A DNA stretch of 64,000 nt from Leifsonia sp. Root1293 (GTDB taxonomy: Bacteria; Actinomycetota; Actinomycetes; Actinomycetales; Microbacteriaceae), in NCBI RefSeq assembly GCF_001425325.1, contig NZ_LMEH01000001.1:419898-483897 (forward strand), in the 5' to 3' direction. This document shows, piece after piece, positions 1 through 9,242 of the stretch. Every line of letters begins with the position of its first letter. Position 1 is the stretch's first letter. The notes beneath the pieces were generated by a model. It did no database searches. It had not been told where the DNA came from and worked only from the letters and a program-made list of their open reading frames with translations. Made by a program: the position numbers and the translations under genes.

Positions 1-378
1 ACGGGCCGACAGTTCTGGAAGCGGTCCAGCATCGCCGGCGAGATGCTGGAGCGCGTCGGACTCGGACACCGCATCGACACCATGCCGGTCAAGCTCTCGG
101 GCGGCGAGCAGCAGCGTGTCGCCATCGCACGCGCGCTCGTGCGCGGCCCGCGCATCATCCTGGCGGACGAGCCGACAGGGGCCCTCGACATCGACACCGG
201 CGCCAGCATCATGCAGATCCTCGACGAGGTCGCCACGGAGAGCGGTGCCGGGCTCGTCACGATCACCCACGACCCGGCCATCGCCGCGCGATCGCACAGG
301 CACTTCACGCTCGACCGCGGCATCCTCACGGAGACGGATGCGCGCACTCCAGCCGAACTCGCGGTGGTGACAGCGTGA
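1..378 (+). CDS. ABC transporter ATP-binding protein, MacB/LolD type (5'-truncated by window edge)
   Basis: ATPase subunit of an exporter-type or lipoprotein-release-type ABC transporter. The frame is open from base 1, so only the C-terminal 125 residues are present and the Walker A motif lies outside the window. Visible are the ABC signature LSGGEQQRVAIARALV (bases 94-141), the Walker B run IILADEP (154-174) and the switch histidine in ITHDP (262-276). It acts at the cytoplasmic face of the membrane and powers the permease encoded next, whose GTG start overlaps this stop by 4 bp. The substrate cannot be told from this fragment. Confidence 0.93.
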   Translation, partial: TGRQFWKRSSIAGEMLERVGLGHRIDTMPVKLSGGEQQRVAIARALVRGPRIILADEPTGALDIDTGASIMQILDEVATESGAGLVTITHDPAIAARSHRHFTLDRGILTETDARTPAELAVVTA

Positions 379-1598
379 GCGGCTTCCTCGTCGGGCTGGT
401 CGGCGCCGTGGCCGAGGCCTGGCAGGAACTGCGGATCCACCGCACCCGGGTGCTGCTCTCGCTCATCGGCGTGGCCGTCGCCGTCTGCGCGATCACGACC
501 GTCGTCGGTCTCGGCGGCATCGCGGAGCAGGCGAATCGCGAGAACAGCGACCGGAACGGTGGTCGAGCGGCGACCTTGTCGCTCTCGGCATCCACGCCCG
601 ACGGATCAGCCGTCGACCCTGCCGTCATGCAGTCGGCCTGGTCGGACAGCCTCGAGCGCTACGGCATCAGCTACGCCTCGCGCGTCACCTGGGGCAGCGC
701 CACGGTGCAGTTCGTCGACGGTGCGGTCCCGGTGCAGACCATCGCGATGGACCCGCCGTACGCGACGATGCACCGAGTGCAGCTCGACCAGGGCACCTGG
801 TGGGACGACACCGACGCCGACCGGTATGCACCGTCGATCATCGTGAATGAGGCCTTCTGGCAGCGACTCGGCTCGCCGCCGCTGTCGTCGAACCCGACGG
901 TTCCGCTGCTGGCCGAGAACAGCGTGACCGCCGTCGTCACCGGTGTGTACAGGTCCGGTACCTGGGACACCGAGCCCGCGATGTACATGCTCCAGGACGC
1001 CTACGACCGCTTCATCCCGACCGATCCCACGATGCCATCGCCTCCGCAGTACGAGCTCTGGGTGCCGACCGAGAACTCGGATGCGCTGAGGACCGCGCTG
1101 GAGTCCGACTTCACGAGCGTGCTCGGTGACGGCGCCCAGGTCTTCGTGAACCGCCAGGACTGGGGTGCTCAGCAGGACGGCGACCCCTTCCTCTCCCTCA
1201 AGCTGATGGTCGGCGGCGTCGCGCTGCTGGTGCTGCTCCTCGGGGCTCTCGGGCTCATCAACATCGCGCTCGTGACGGTGCGCTACCGCATCCGTGAGAT
1301 CGGCATCCGTCGCTCGTTCGGCGCCACCAGCGGCCGCGTGTTCTTCTCCGTGATGATGGAGAGCATCGTCGGCACGGTGGTGGCGGGCATCGTCGGAGTG
1401 GGCATCGCCGTCGTCATCGTCACCTCGCCCTGGCTGGTCGAGCTCATCGGCCAGGGCATGGTGAGCGACGTTCCGCCCTTCCCGATCGAGGCGGCGGTCA
1501 TCGGGCTGCTTGCAGCGACCGTGGTCGGCGCCCTCGCCGGACTGCTGCCGGCCGTCGTGGCCGTGCGGGTGAAGGTGATCGACGCCATTCGCTACTGA
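375..1598 (+). CDS. FtsX/MacB-like ABC transporter permease
   Basis: Integral membrane subunit, 407 aa, partner of the preceding ATPase (ATGA-type 4-bp overlap, GTG start). One N-terminal membrane helix (about residues 17-45) is followed by a large extracytoplasmic domain of roughly 220 residues that resembles the MacB periplasmic core. Three C-terminal helices follow (about 275-300, 325-350, 370-400), separated by the cytoplasmic RYRIREIGIRRSFGA coupling segment typical of FtsX-domain permeases. Known members export peptides, antibiotics or lipoproteins, or act as mechanotransmitters. The substrate is unknown here. No membrane-fusion protein gene is visible, but the upstream part of the operon is cut off. 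Confidence 0.9.
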   Translation: MSGFLVGLVGAVAEAWQELRIHRTRVLLSLIGVAVAVCAITTVVGLGGIAEQANRENSDRNGGRAATLSLSASTPDGSAVDPAVMQSAWSDSLERYGISYASRVTWGSATVQFVDGAVPVQTIAMDPPYATMHRVQLDQGTWWDDTDADRYAPSIIVNEAFWQRLGSPPLSSNPTVPLLAENSVTAVVTGVYRSGTWDTEPAMYMLQDAYDRFIPTDPTMPSPPQYELWVPTENSDALRTALESDFTSVLGDGAQVFVNRQDWGAQQDGDPFLSLKLMVGGVALLVLLLGALGLINIALVTVRYRIREIGIRRSFGATSGRVFFSVMMESIVGTVVAGIVGVGIAVVIVTSPWLVELIGQGMVSDVPPFPIEAAVIGLLAATVVGALAGLLPAVVAVRVKVIDAIRY

Positions 1599-1685
1599 CG
1601 GACCACGGATGCATTCGGGCCGCATTCTGGCCGCGTCCCGGCAGCGTCATGGCCGCATCCGTAATCCGTCCGTAATGCGCGCGCC

Positions 1686-1691
1686 GTACGA
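1686..1691 (+). promoter_or_regulatory. -10 box TACGAT, leaderless promoter
   Basis: TACGAT fits the actinobacterial -10 consensus TANNNT and ends 7 nt before the ATG at 1699, so the transcript is expected to start at or next to the A of the ATG. No Shine-Dalgarno sequence precedes that ATG. Confidence 0.5.
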
Positions 1692-1698
1692 TCTGAGG

Positions 1699-2190
1699 AT
1701 GACGGCATTCGGCCTCCGCGCAGCGGTGGGAAGCGATTCGCGCTTTCTGACCGACATGGTCGTCGAGGCTGCCAACTGGAACCCGAGCGCGTCGAGGCAG
1801 CGTGTCAGCGTCCTGGCCGATCCCGAGTACACCCGCTACATCGCGGGGTGGCAGCGTCCGAGCGACGCCGGCGTCGTCGCCGAGGATGCCGACGGCATGC
1901 CCGTGGGCGCCTGCTGGTTCAGGCTGTTCCCGACGGATGCCCCGGGGCACGGCTTCGTCGCCGTCGGCGTTCCCGAACTCATCCTCGGAGTCAGCCCCAT
2001 CTGGCGCGCGCAGGGTGCCGGCCGAGCGCTGCTCCGCGAGGTCGTGTCGGTCGCGCGTGCTGCGGGTCACGCCCGCCTCGCGCTCAGCGTCGAGCGCGGC
2101 AATCATGCGGCCGATCTCTACCGCAGCGAGGGCTTCGTCACGATGGCGACGCCCGGCGCCCGGGACACGATGGTGCGCAACCTGCGCTGA
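1699..2190 (+). CDS. GNAT-family N-acetyltransferase
   Basis: Acetyl-CoA-dependent acetyltransferase of about 163 aa with a single GNAT domain. The acetyl-CoA loop region appears as SPIWRAQGAGRALL (about residues 101-114), followed by RLALSVERGNHAADLYRSEG, the usual last helix-strand of the fold. An in-frame start at 1609 would add 30 residues with no GNAT similarity. I chose 1699 because the fold begins at FGLRAAV and because of the -10 box just upstream. The substrate (amino acid, polyamine, antibiotic or protein N-terminus) cannot be predicted. It stands alone between the ABC operon and ftsK. Confidence 0.85.
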   Translation: MTAFGLRAAVGSDSRFLTDMVVEAANWNPSASRQRVSVLADPEYTRYIAGWQRPSDAGVVAEDADGMPVGACWFRLFPTDAPGHGFVAVGVPELILGVSPIWRAQGAGRALLREVVSVARAAGHARLALSVERGNHAADLYRSEGFVTMATPGARDTMVRNLR

Positions 2191-2276
2191 GCTCCGGCAT
2201 CGATCTGGGCCCGTCCGCCACCAGCCGATCGCGAGACACCCGACCCGGCTTCCGCGGGAATGACCGGGGCCGGAAG

Positions 2277-2282
2277 TACCGT
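2277..2282 (+). promoter_or_regulatory. -10 box TACCGT upstream of ftsK, leaderless
   Basis: TACCGT ends 6 nt before the ftsK ATG at 2289. This is the same TANNNT-N6-ATG layout seen at several other genes in this window. Confidence 0.45.
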
Positions 2283-2288
2283 TGAGCC

Positions 2289-5234
2289 ATGGCTACGAGC
2301 ACCAAGGCGACTGGTCGCGCACGCGCGACTCCTTCGTCGCGCGGCGGCGCGGCGAAGCCACCGGCCAAGACACCCGCGAAGACTCCGACCAAGGCAACGC
2401 CACGCGCTGCCTCCAAGACGAGCGCCCAGACGCTGAAGTTCACGGAGGTCGAGGAGAAGCCGAACCTGCTCGTGCGCGCCTGGATGGGTCTCGCCCACGT
2501 CGCCGGGGGAGCAGCCCGCGCCCTCGGCCCGGAGCAGCTCGCCAAGGAGGAGCGCCGCGACGGCCTGCCCTTCTTCATCATCCTTCTGGCCATCGCCGGC
2601 GCGGTGTTCGAATGGTTCCTCATCAACGACCCCGTCGCGCAGACCCTCGACGCCTGGACCTTCGGCGGCCTCGTCGGTCGCGTGGCCTTCGCCCTGCCGA
2701 TCATCATGCTGGTGTTCGCGGTGTGGCTGTTCCGGCATCCGTCGTCGGTGCACGACAACTCCCGCATCGGAATCGGCCTCGGCATCCTGCTGGTCTCCAT
2801 CGCGGGCCTCTGCCACGTCTTCGGCGGTCAGCCGGCGCCGAGCGACGGCATGAACGTTCTCGCCCGCGCCGGCGGCATCCTCGGCTGGATGATCACCTGG
2901 CCGATGATGCTTGTCGCCCCGTGGCTCGCCGTCGTCGTGATGATCGTGCTCATCGCCCTCTCGCTGCTCATCATCACCAAGACGCCGCCGAATCGCATCC
3001 CGCAGCGCATGCGCGAGCTCTACGCCTGGCTGTTCGGAGCCCACCTCCCCGATGAGGATGAGCGCGACGAGGCACGCCTCGCAGCGAAGGCTGCCAAGAA
3101 GGAGCGCTCGCAGGCTGTCGAACTCGACGGCATCGACGGCCTCGGCCTCGATGGAGACGACGAAGCATCGACGCCCGACAACCTGCCCTGGTGGCGCCGC
3201 AACACCAGCGGCCGCGAAGAGGACCCGGCCTTCGAGGCCGCGGGTGTCGACGGTCTCACGGATGTGTTCGGAGGAGCCCCGGAGGGCGCATTCGATAGCG
3301 CGCTCGACGGCGTCGGTGACGGCGCCGACGCACCGCCTGCTCGAGGCGGCGTCACGGGTGACCACTACGGCACCGAGGTCATGGCCGACCTGCAGGCCGC
3401 TGAAGACGCCGTCAAGCGCTTCACCGGCGAGGTCGGGGGAGCGACCACCCTGCTCGCCGACGGTGCTGCGGTTCCAGATGCCGCCCCCGGCGTGCTGCCC
3501 GGCTTCTCCGCGGCCGGCGCCGTCTTCGACCAGGCCGGCGTCGCGCCGGTCGACGATCAGCCCACGGCTCCGTACCACCTGCCGGCGGCATCCACCCTCG
3601 CGGCCGGAGCACCGGCCAAGACGCGCTCCGCCGCCAACGACGAGGTCGTTCGGGCCATCACCGACGTGCTGCAGCAGTTCTCGGTCGACGCCCGCGTCAC
3701 CGGCTTCTCGCGCGGCCCGACGGTCACGCAGTACGAGGTCGAGCTCGGCCCCGGGGTGAAGGTCGAGCGGGTCACCGCCCTCTCGAAGAACCTCTCCTAC
3801 GCGGTCGCCTCGAACGAGGTGCGCATCCTCTCGCCCATCCCGGGCAAGAGCGCCATCGGCATCGAGATCCCCAACAGCGACCGCGAGATCGTCACCCTCG
3901 GCGACGTGCTGCGCTCCGGCGCGGCGGCCAAGAGCACGCACCCGATGACCATCGGCGTCGGCAAGGACGTCGGCGGCGGCTTCGTGCTCGCCAACCTCGC
4001 CAAGATGCCCCACCTGCTCGTCGCCGGTTCCACCGGCTCGGGCAAGTCGAGCTTCGTGAACTCGATGATCACCAGCCTGCTCATGCGGGCCACGCCGGCC
4101 GACGTGCGCATGGTGCTGATCGACCCGAAGCGTGTGGAGCTCGCGCCCTACGCCGGCGTTCCCCACCTCATCACGCCCATCATCACGAACCCGAAGAAGG
4201 CCGCAGAGGCGCTCTCCTGGGTCGTGAAGGAGATGGACATGCGCTACGACGACCTCGCGTCGTTCGGCTTCCGTCACATCGACGACTTCAACAAGGCCGT
4301 CATCAACGAGGAGATCATCCTCCCTGCCGGCAGCGAGCGCCAGCTGAAGCCCTACCCGTACCTCCTCGTCGTCGTCGACGAGCTCGCCGACCTCATGATG
4401 GTCGCCCCGCGCGACGTCGAGGACTCGATCGTGCGCATCACCCAGCTGGCCCGAGCATCCGGAATCCACCTCGTGCTCGCCACCCAGCGACCGAGCGTCG
4501 ACGTGGTCACCGGTCTCATCAAGGCCAACGTTCCTAGCCGTCTGGCCTTCGCGGTCACGAGCGTCACCGACTCCCGCGTCATCCTCGACCAGCCCGGAGC
4601 CGACAAGCTCATCGGTCAGGGTGACGCCCTGTTCCTGCCCATGGGTGCCTCGAAGGCCCTGCGTGTGCAGGGGGCGTGGGTGAGCGAGAGCGAGATCGAA
4701 CGCGTCGTCAAGCACGTGACGCGCCAGGCCCGACCCGAATACCGGCCGGATGTCGCCGTGTCGGCCGAGCGCAAGGCCATCGACTCCGACATCGGAGACG
4801 ACCTCGAGCTGCTGCTCGCGGCTGCCGAGCTCGTGGTCTCGACCCAGTTCGGCTCCACCTCCATGCTGCAGCGCAAGCTCAGGGTCGGCTTCGCGAAGGC
4901 CGGTCGCCTGATGGACCTGCTCGAGTCACGCGAGATCGTCGGCCCCTCCGAGGGATCGAAGGCCCGCGACGTGCTCGTCACCGCCGAGCAGCTGCCCGGT
5001 GTGCTGGCCCGCCTGCGCGGCGAGGACGACGGATCGGCGCCGAGTGCGGCATCCGTCGCCCCGTCTGCTCCCCAGCAGACGACGGTGCAGCAGGGCATGC
5101 AAGCGGGCATGCAGCAGACCGCCGCGCCCGTCGACCCCTACGGTGACGACCCGGTCGCCCGCATGACCGAGGGCTATCCTGAGGAGGAGGGCGATTCCGA
5201 CGAGGACGCCTGGAACCTGACCGGCAGGGACTGA
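2289..5234 (+). CDS. ftsK: DNA translocase FtsK/SpoIIIE family
   Basis: Septal ATP-driven DNA pump (981 aa) that clears chromosome ends from the division septum and activates dimer resolution. A basic Ala/Thr/Lys-rich leader (1-55) is followed by four membrane helices (about 90-235), an acidic low-complexity linker (about 250-440) and the motor. Walker A is [10 protein letters not shown] near residue 580, Walker B is [14 protein letters not shown] near 690, followed by the [20 protein letters not shown] segment. A winged-helix gamma domain lies at about 838-905 ([20 protein letters not shown]) and reads polar sequences. A Gln/Ala-rich acidic tail follows. The length and order are normal for actinobacteria. 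pgsA follows with 1 bp of spacing. Confidence 0.97.
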   Translation: MATSTKATGRARATPSSRGGAAKPPAKTPAKTPTKATPRAASKTSAQTLKFTEVEEKPNLLVRAWMGLAHVAGGAARALGPEQLAKEERRDGLPFFIILLAIAGAVFEWFLINDPVAQTLDAWTFGGLVGRVAFALPIIMLVFAVWLFRHPSSVHDNSRIGIGLGILLVSIAGLCHVFGGQPAPSDGMNVLARAGGILGWMITWPMMLVAPWLAVVVMIVLIALSLLIITKTPPNRIPQRMRELYAWLFGAHLPDEDERDEARLAAKAAKKERSQAVELDGIDGLGLDGDDEASTPDNLPWWRRNTSGREEDPAFEAAGVDGLTDVFGGAPEGAFDSALDGVGDGADAPPARGGVTGDHYGTEVMADLQAAEDAVKRFTGEVGGATTLLADGAAVPDAAPGVLPGFSAAGAVFDQAGVAPVDDQPTAPYHLPAASTLAAGAPAKTRSAANDEVVRAITDVLQQFSVDARVTGFSRGPTVTQYEVELGPGVKVERVTALSKNLSYAVASNEVRILSPIPGKSAIGIEIPNSDREIVTLGDVLRSGAAAKSTHPMTIGVGKDVGGGFVLANLAKMPHLLVAGSTGSGKSSFVNSMITSLLMRATPADVRMVLIDPKRVELAPYAGVPHLITPIITNPKKAAEALSWVVKEMDMRYDDLASFGFRHIDDFNKAVINEEIILPAGSERQLKPYPYLLVVVDELADLMMVAPRDVEDSIVRITQLARASGIHLVLATQRPSVDVVTGLIKANVPSRLAFAVTSVTDSRVILDQPGADKLIGQGDALFLPMGASKALRVQGAWVSESEIERVVKHVTRQARPEYRPDVAVSAERKAIDSDIGDDLELLLAAAELVVSTQFGSTSMLQRKLRVGFAKAGRLMDLLESREIVGPSEGSKARDVLVTAEQLPGVLARLRGEDDGSAPSAASVAPSAPQQTTVQQGMQAGMQQTAAPVDPYGDDPVARMTEGYPEEEGDSDEDAWNLTGRD

Positions 5235-5235
5235 C

Positions 5236-5865
5236 ATGGCTTCGCTCGACGCCGAGGTGCCTCGCGCCTCGAACTGGAACCTGCCCAATCTGATCACCGT
5301 CGTGCGCATCCTGCTCGCGCCGCTGTTCTTCTGGATGCTGTTGGTCGATAACGGCGCCGACGGGGCCCTTCGCTGGTGGGCGGCCGTCGTCTTCATCGTC
5401 GCCATCGCCACCGACGGCGTGGACGGTGCCATAGCCCGCCGTCAGGGCCTCGTGACCGACCTCGGCAAGATCCTCGATCCGATCGCCGACAAGCTCCTCA
5501 CCGGCGGCGCTCTCGTGTGCCTGTCGATCCTGGGCGAGCTCTGGTGGTGGGTGACCATCATCATCCTCGTGCGCGAGGTCGGCATCACCGTCTGGCGCAT
5601 GGTGGAGCTTTCGCACCGCAACGTCGTGCCGGCGTCCCGCGGCGGCAAGCTCAAGACGATCGCGCAGTCCATCGCAATCTCTCTCGCGCTCGTTCCGCTG
5701 TGGACCGTGCTCGGCGACTGGGTGTTCTGGGTGAACTGGGTGGCCATGGGCATCGCCTTCGCCCTCACGGTGTGGTCGGGCGTCGAGTACCTGGTCTCGG
5801 CGTGGAAGCTGAAGCGGGCACTGCCAGCTGCAGCATCGGGATCGTCGTCGGCGACGGATGCCTGA
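5236..5865 (+). CDS. pgsA: CDP-diacylglycerol-glycerol-3-phosphate 3-phosphatidyltransferase
   Basis: Integral membrane enzyme (209 aa) that makes phosphatidylglycerol-phosphate, or a related anionic phospholipid precursor, from CDP-diacylglycerol. The CDP-alcohol phosphotransferase signature D-G-x2-A-R-x8-G-x3-D-x3-D is complete around residues 58-86 (DGAIARRQG...DLGKILDPIADK), and about five hydrophobic helices surround it. It sits between ftsK and cinA as in other actinobacteria. Actinobacteria carry several PgsA-like paralogues, so the exact acceptor (glycerol-3-phosphate versus another alcohol) rests on synteny rather than on a residue I can read. The 3' end overlaps cinA by 8 bp, so the two are almost certainly cotranscribed. 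Confidence 0.92.
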   Translation: MASLDAEVPRASNWNLPNLITVVRILLAPLFFWMLLVDNGADGALRWWAAVVFIVAIATDGVDGAIARRQGLVTDLGKILDPIADKLLTGGALVCLSILGELWWWVTIIILVREVGITVWRMVELSHRNVVPASRGGKLKTIAQSIAISLALVPLWTVLGDWVFWVNWVAMGIAFALTVWSGVEYLVSAWKLKRALPAAASGSSSATDA

Positions 5866-6367
5866 GGCTCACGTGCCCGACCCCGCGGCCCGCCTCATCG
5901 CCGAGCTGACGCGCCGCCAGCTCACCATCGCCGTCGCCGAGTCGCTGACTGGCGGCCTGCTCGCTGCCGAACTGATCCGCATCCCCGGGGCATCCGCCGT
6001 CGTCACAGGGGGAGTGGTGGCCTACAACACCGCCATCAAGCGCAGCGTGCTGGGCGTCGACGCCGGTCTGCTGCGTGAGCACGGCGCCGTGCATCCGCAG
6101 GTCGCCGAGCAGATGGCCGCAGGCGTACGCAGGGTGCTCGCCGTCGACGGACGCGATGCAGACGTGGGCATCGCCACGACGGGTGTCGCGGGGCCAGACC
6201 CTCAGGATGGCCGGCCCGTCGGCACTGTGTTCATCGCAGTCGCCATCGGTGAGCAGATTCAGGTGCGTGAGCTCGCCCTCGACGGCAGCCGCGCCGCCAT
6301 CCGCGCAGCCGTCGTGACCGAGGCGATCGGCGCCGCGCTCGAGGTCGCGTCCGTCGAGGCGGAATAA
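5858..6367 (+). CDS. CinA C-terminal domain protein, nicotinamide-nucleotide amidohydrolase type
   Basis: 169-aa protein made only of the CinA C-terminal domain. Members with demonstrated activity (PncC) deamidate nicotinamide mononucleotide to nicotinic acid mononucleotide. Family hallmarks are VAESLTGGLLAAELIRIPGAS near the N-terminus, VVTGGVVAYNTAIK, and GIATTGVAGP with a following DGRPVGTVFIA run. The MoeA-like N-terminal half of full CinA is absent, as is usual for this actinobacterial locus. It overlaps pgsA by 8 bp. The link to competence implied by the name is not supported here. Confidence 0.9.
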   Translation: MPEAHVPDPAARLIAELTRRQLTIAVAESLTGGLLAAELIRIPGASAVVTGGVVAYNTAIKRSVLGVDAGLLREHGAVHPQVAEQMAAGVRRVLAVDGRDADVGIATTGVAGPDPQDGRPVGTVFIAVAIGEQIQVRELALDGSRAAIRAAVVTEAIGAALEVASVEAE

Positions 6368-6426
6368 CCTGCGTTAACTCGCCGTTACATCGGGCGTATT
6401 CACAAGAAAACGCCGGAACAGCGCAG

Positions 6427-6432
6427 TACGCT
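6427..6432 (+). promoter_or_regulatory. -10 box TACGCT of the clgR transcript
   Basis: TACGCT ends 6 nt before an ATG at 6439 that opens a short frame running into clgR. It therefore predicts a leaderless transcript beginning with the mini-ORF rather than with clgR itself. Confidence 0.45.
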
Positions 6433-6438
6433 GGATCT

Positions 6439-6513
6439 ATGAGTACCTGTCGTACTCTGTATCAACTCACCCGCACCAGGGTGGACTGGCAGCACAGAAG
6501 GGGGTTCCAATGA
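6439..6513 (+). CDS. Leaderless 24-aa upstream ORF overlapping clgR start
   Basis: ATG at 6439 opens a 24-codon frame (begins MSTCRTLYQL, ends HRRGFQ) whose TGA overlaps the clgR ATG as ATGA. A -10 box lies 6 nt upstream. The frame crosses a good Shine-Dalgarno sequence (AGAAGGGGG) that serves clgR. Ribosomes reading the mini-ORF would terminate on the clgR start, so translational coupling is likely. The peptide itself matches nothing I recognise and may have only a regulatory role. Confidence 0.4.
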   Translation: MSTCRTLYQLTRTRVDWQHRRGFQ

Positions 6514-6818
6514 TTCTGGTTCGTCAGGAAATCGGCGATGTTCTCAGGGACTTCCGTCTGCAGAAGGGCCGCACGCTCCGTCAGGTCGCGAGCAAGGCCA
6601 GTGTCGCACTCGGCTACCTCAGCGAGGTCGAGCGCGGACAGAAGGAAGCATCCAGCGAGATCCTCGCATCGGTCGCCGATGCGCTCGACACACCGATCTC
6701 CGTCATCATGCGCGAAGTGGGCGACCGTCTGGCCGTCCTCGAGGGGATCAACCCGATTCCCGACACAGTGCCCGAGGACCTCGTCGTCGACTTCGACGCC
6801 GAGCTGCTCGTCCGCTGA
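6510..6818 (+). CDS. clgR: XRE-family HTH regulator, ClgR-like
   Basis: Small transcription factor (102 aa) with one lambda-repressor-type helix-turn-helix at about residues 8-64 (RDFRLQKGRTLRQVASKAS, LGYLSEVERGQKE, SSEILASVADAL). In Corynebacterium, Streptomyces and Mycobacterium the orthologue at this position activates clp protease and stress genes and is itself turned over by Clp protease. The location behind pgsA-cinA and ahead of recA matches Rv2745c. The strong AGAAGGGGG Shine-Dalgarno sequence and an overlapping upstream mini-ORF suggest coupled translation. An inverted-repeat terminator follows. Confidence 0.88.
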   Translation: MILVRQEIGDVLRDFRLQKGRTLRQVASKASVALGYLSEVERGQKEASSEILASVADALDTPISVIMREVGDRLAVLEGINPIPDTVPEDLVVDFDAELLVR

Positions 6819-6839
6819 GTCCCCATACACGTCTCCTCA

Positions 6840-6876
6840 CGCCAGCCGGTCATCGACCGGCTGGCGTTTCTTTCCC
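6840..6876 (+). terminator. Intrinsic terminator after clgR
   Basis: A perfect 11-bp stem (CGCCAGCCGGT paired with ACCGGCTGGCG, 6840-6850 and 6856-6866) with a 5-nt loop is followed by TTTCTTTCCCC. It separates clgR from the DUF3046 gene. Confidence 0.85.
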
Positions 6877-6942
6877 CTGTTGGTCTCCCGTCGCCGCGGC
6901 TCGCGCCGAGCGGTCGGGTCTTTTCGGTCTGTGGAGTCATCT

Positions 6943-7167
6943 GTGAAGTCCAGCGAGTTCCGCCTCGCCGTGCAGGAGGAGTTCGGCGACGCCTACGGAC
7001 GTTCCCTACTCCGCGACCTCGTTCTGCCCGACCTCGGCAACGTCACGGGCGATGAGGCCCTCGCCGCCGGCACCCGCCCGCGCGACGTCTGGTACGCCCT
7101 GTGCGCCGCGATGGACGTGCCCGAGAACCGTCGGCACGGCGCAGGCCTCCGCGAGCCGCGCCGCTAG
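6943..7167 (+). CDS. DUF3046 family protein
   Basis: 74-aa protein of unknown function, conserved next to recA throughout actinobacteria. The family pattern is intact: SEFRLAVQEEFG, then YGRSLLRDLVLPDLG, then EALAAGTRPRDVWYALCAA and DVPENRRHG. I chose the GTG at 6943; an in-frame GTG at 6931 would add four residues and cannot be excluded. It is a short, mainly helical cytoplasmic protein. Its fixed position suggests a link to the SOS or recA locus, but no function is established. Confidence 0.85.
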   Translation: MKSSEFRLAVQEEFGDAYGRSLLRDLVLPDLGNVTGDEALAAGTRPRDVWYALCAAMDVPENRRHGAGLREPRR

Positions 7168-7465
7168 TCCCTGTCGCCCTGCACCGCCTTCGCGGACCTG
7201 GGTGCGCCACACGACACGCCGTCGTCGTATCTCGAACGGATGTTCGGATCTTGCTAGGCTCCTCAACAGCAGCGAATCGAAGACGGACAGTGCACCGTCG
7301 TCAGGGTCATCCGAGCAATGTCGGAGGCCCGGCGTAGCGTTCCTTCCATCAGCGATGAACTGCTGACTGCCTTGTCAGTCGCGTGCCCGGTTCATGAGCG
7401 CCAGCTCTTGCCTCACGCGACACGACAGCCTAGAGGCGACGGAATATCGACAGAAGGAGACCATG
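7168..7465 (+). promoter_or_regulatory. recA promoter region with LexA (SOS) box
   Basis: CGAACGGATGTTCG at 7233-7246 matches the Gram-positive SOS box CGAACRNRYGTTCG at every position. A -10 box TAGGCT follows at 7255-7260, so LexA would cover the space upstream of -10, as at mycobacterial recA P2. A second element TTGTCAGTC at 7372-7380 resembles the -35 part of the LexA-independent PafBC-dependent DNA-damage promoter (TTGTCRGTG), but I see no TANNNT at the expected spacing, so that reading is weak. The rest of the roughly 300 bp holds no convincing gene. Confidence 0.85.
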
Positions 7466-8557
<1,092 letters not shown>

Positions 8558-8596
8558 CTTCTAGAGCAGCACCGATACGAGACCGGGGAGAGACAC

Positions 8597-9226
8597 ATGC
8601 CGTCGAACAGCAGCACGAGCAACAGCACGGGCAGCACCAACGAGCGTCTCGCCCCGGTCTCGTATCTTCCCTGGGCCGGGTCGGAGACCGACACCGACGC
8701 CGCGGCAGAAGAACTCGTCTCCCAGCGTCGGGTTCCCGGCGTCGACCCCGAGCGCGACCTTCTCGAGGCCGAGAACGTGCTCACTCGGCGGCTGCGCGGG
8801 CGCTCGCTCTCCGTGGCCGAGGCTCGAGCGGTGCTCATCGAACTCGAACTCGACGGGGGAGCAGCAGAGGAGCTCATCGAGCGCTTCGAGCGCATCGGCT
8901 ACCTCGATGACACCAGGCTCGCTGAGCAGATCGTGCACACCCACCACGAGCGCAAGGGTCTCGGGCGCTCCGCCGTCGAGGCCGAGATGCGACGCCGCAA
9001 GCTCGACCAGCACGCGATGAGCGCGGTTCTCGACGAGCTGTCGGTCGACGAGAGCGGCCCGGCAGCGGAGCTCGCCGCGGGCAGACTCAGCCGGATGAGT
9101 TCTCTCGACGACGAGACGGCCGAGCGTCGGTTGCTCTCCTTCCTGATGCGCAAGGGCTACTCCTCGAGCGTCTCCCGAGAGGCCGTCAAGACGGCATTCT
9201 CAGCGATCGGGCGACGCGCCCGCTGA
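8597..9226 (+). CDS. recX: Regulatory protein RecX
   Basis: RecA filament modulator (209 aa) that limits RecA ATPase and strand exchange. An N-terminal extension of about 60 residues (Ser/Thr/Asn-rich) precedes three tandem three-helix RecX repeats. The first contains [18 protein letters not shown], the second [19 protein letters not shown] with [18 protein letters not shown], and the third [20 protein letters not shown]. The ATG at 8597 follows GGGGAGAG. It lies directly behind recA, as is standard in actinobacteria, which should keep the RecX:RecA ratio low through read-through. Confidence 0.93.
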   Translation: MPSNSSTSNSTGSTNERLAPVSYLPWAGSETDTDAAAEELVSQRRVPGVDPERDLLEAENVLTRRLRGRSLSVAEARAVLIELELDGGAAEELIERFERIGYLDDTRLAEQIVHTHHERKGLGRSAVEAEMRRRKLDQHAMSAVLDELSVDESGPAAELAAGRLSRMSSLDDETAERRLLSFLMRKGYSSSVSREAVKTAFSAIGRRAR

Positions 9227-9229
9227 ACG

Positions 9230-9235
9230 TACACT
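9230..9235 (+). promoter_or_regulatory. -10 box TACACT upstream of miaB, leaderless
   Basis: TACACT begins 4 bp after the recX stop and ends 7 nt before the miaB ATG at 9243. miaB-miaA can therefore be transcribed independently of recA-recX. Confidence 0.45.
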
Positions 9236-9242
9236 GGTCTGC

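Noticed and set aside
2118-4715. 865-codon minus-strand frame opposite ftsK
   Set aside because: Asp/Glu/Arg/His-rich composition typical of a high-G+C antisense shadow; ftsK on the other strand has all motifs.
7372-7380. PafBC-type DNA-damage promoter at recA
   Set aside because: TTGTCAGTC matches most of the upstream element but no TANNNT lies at the required spacing.
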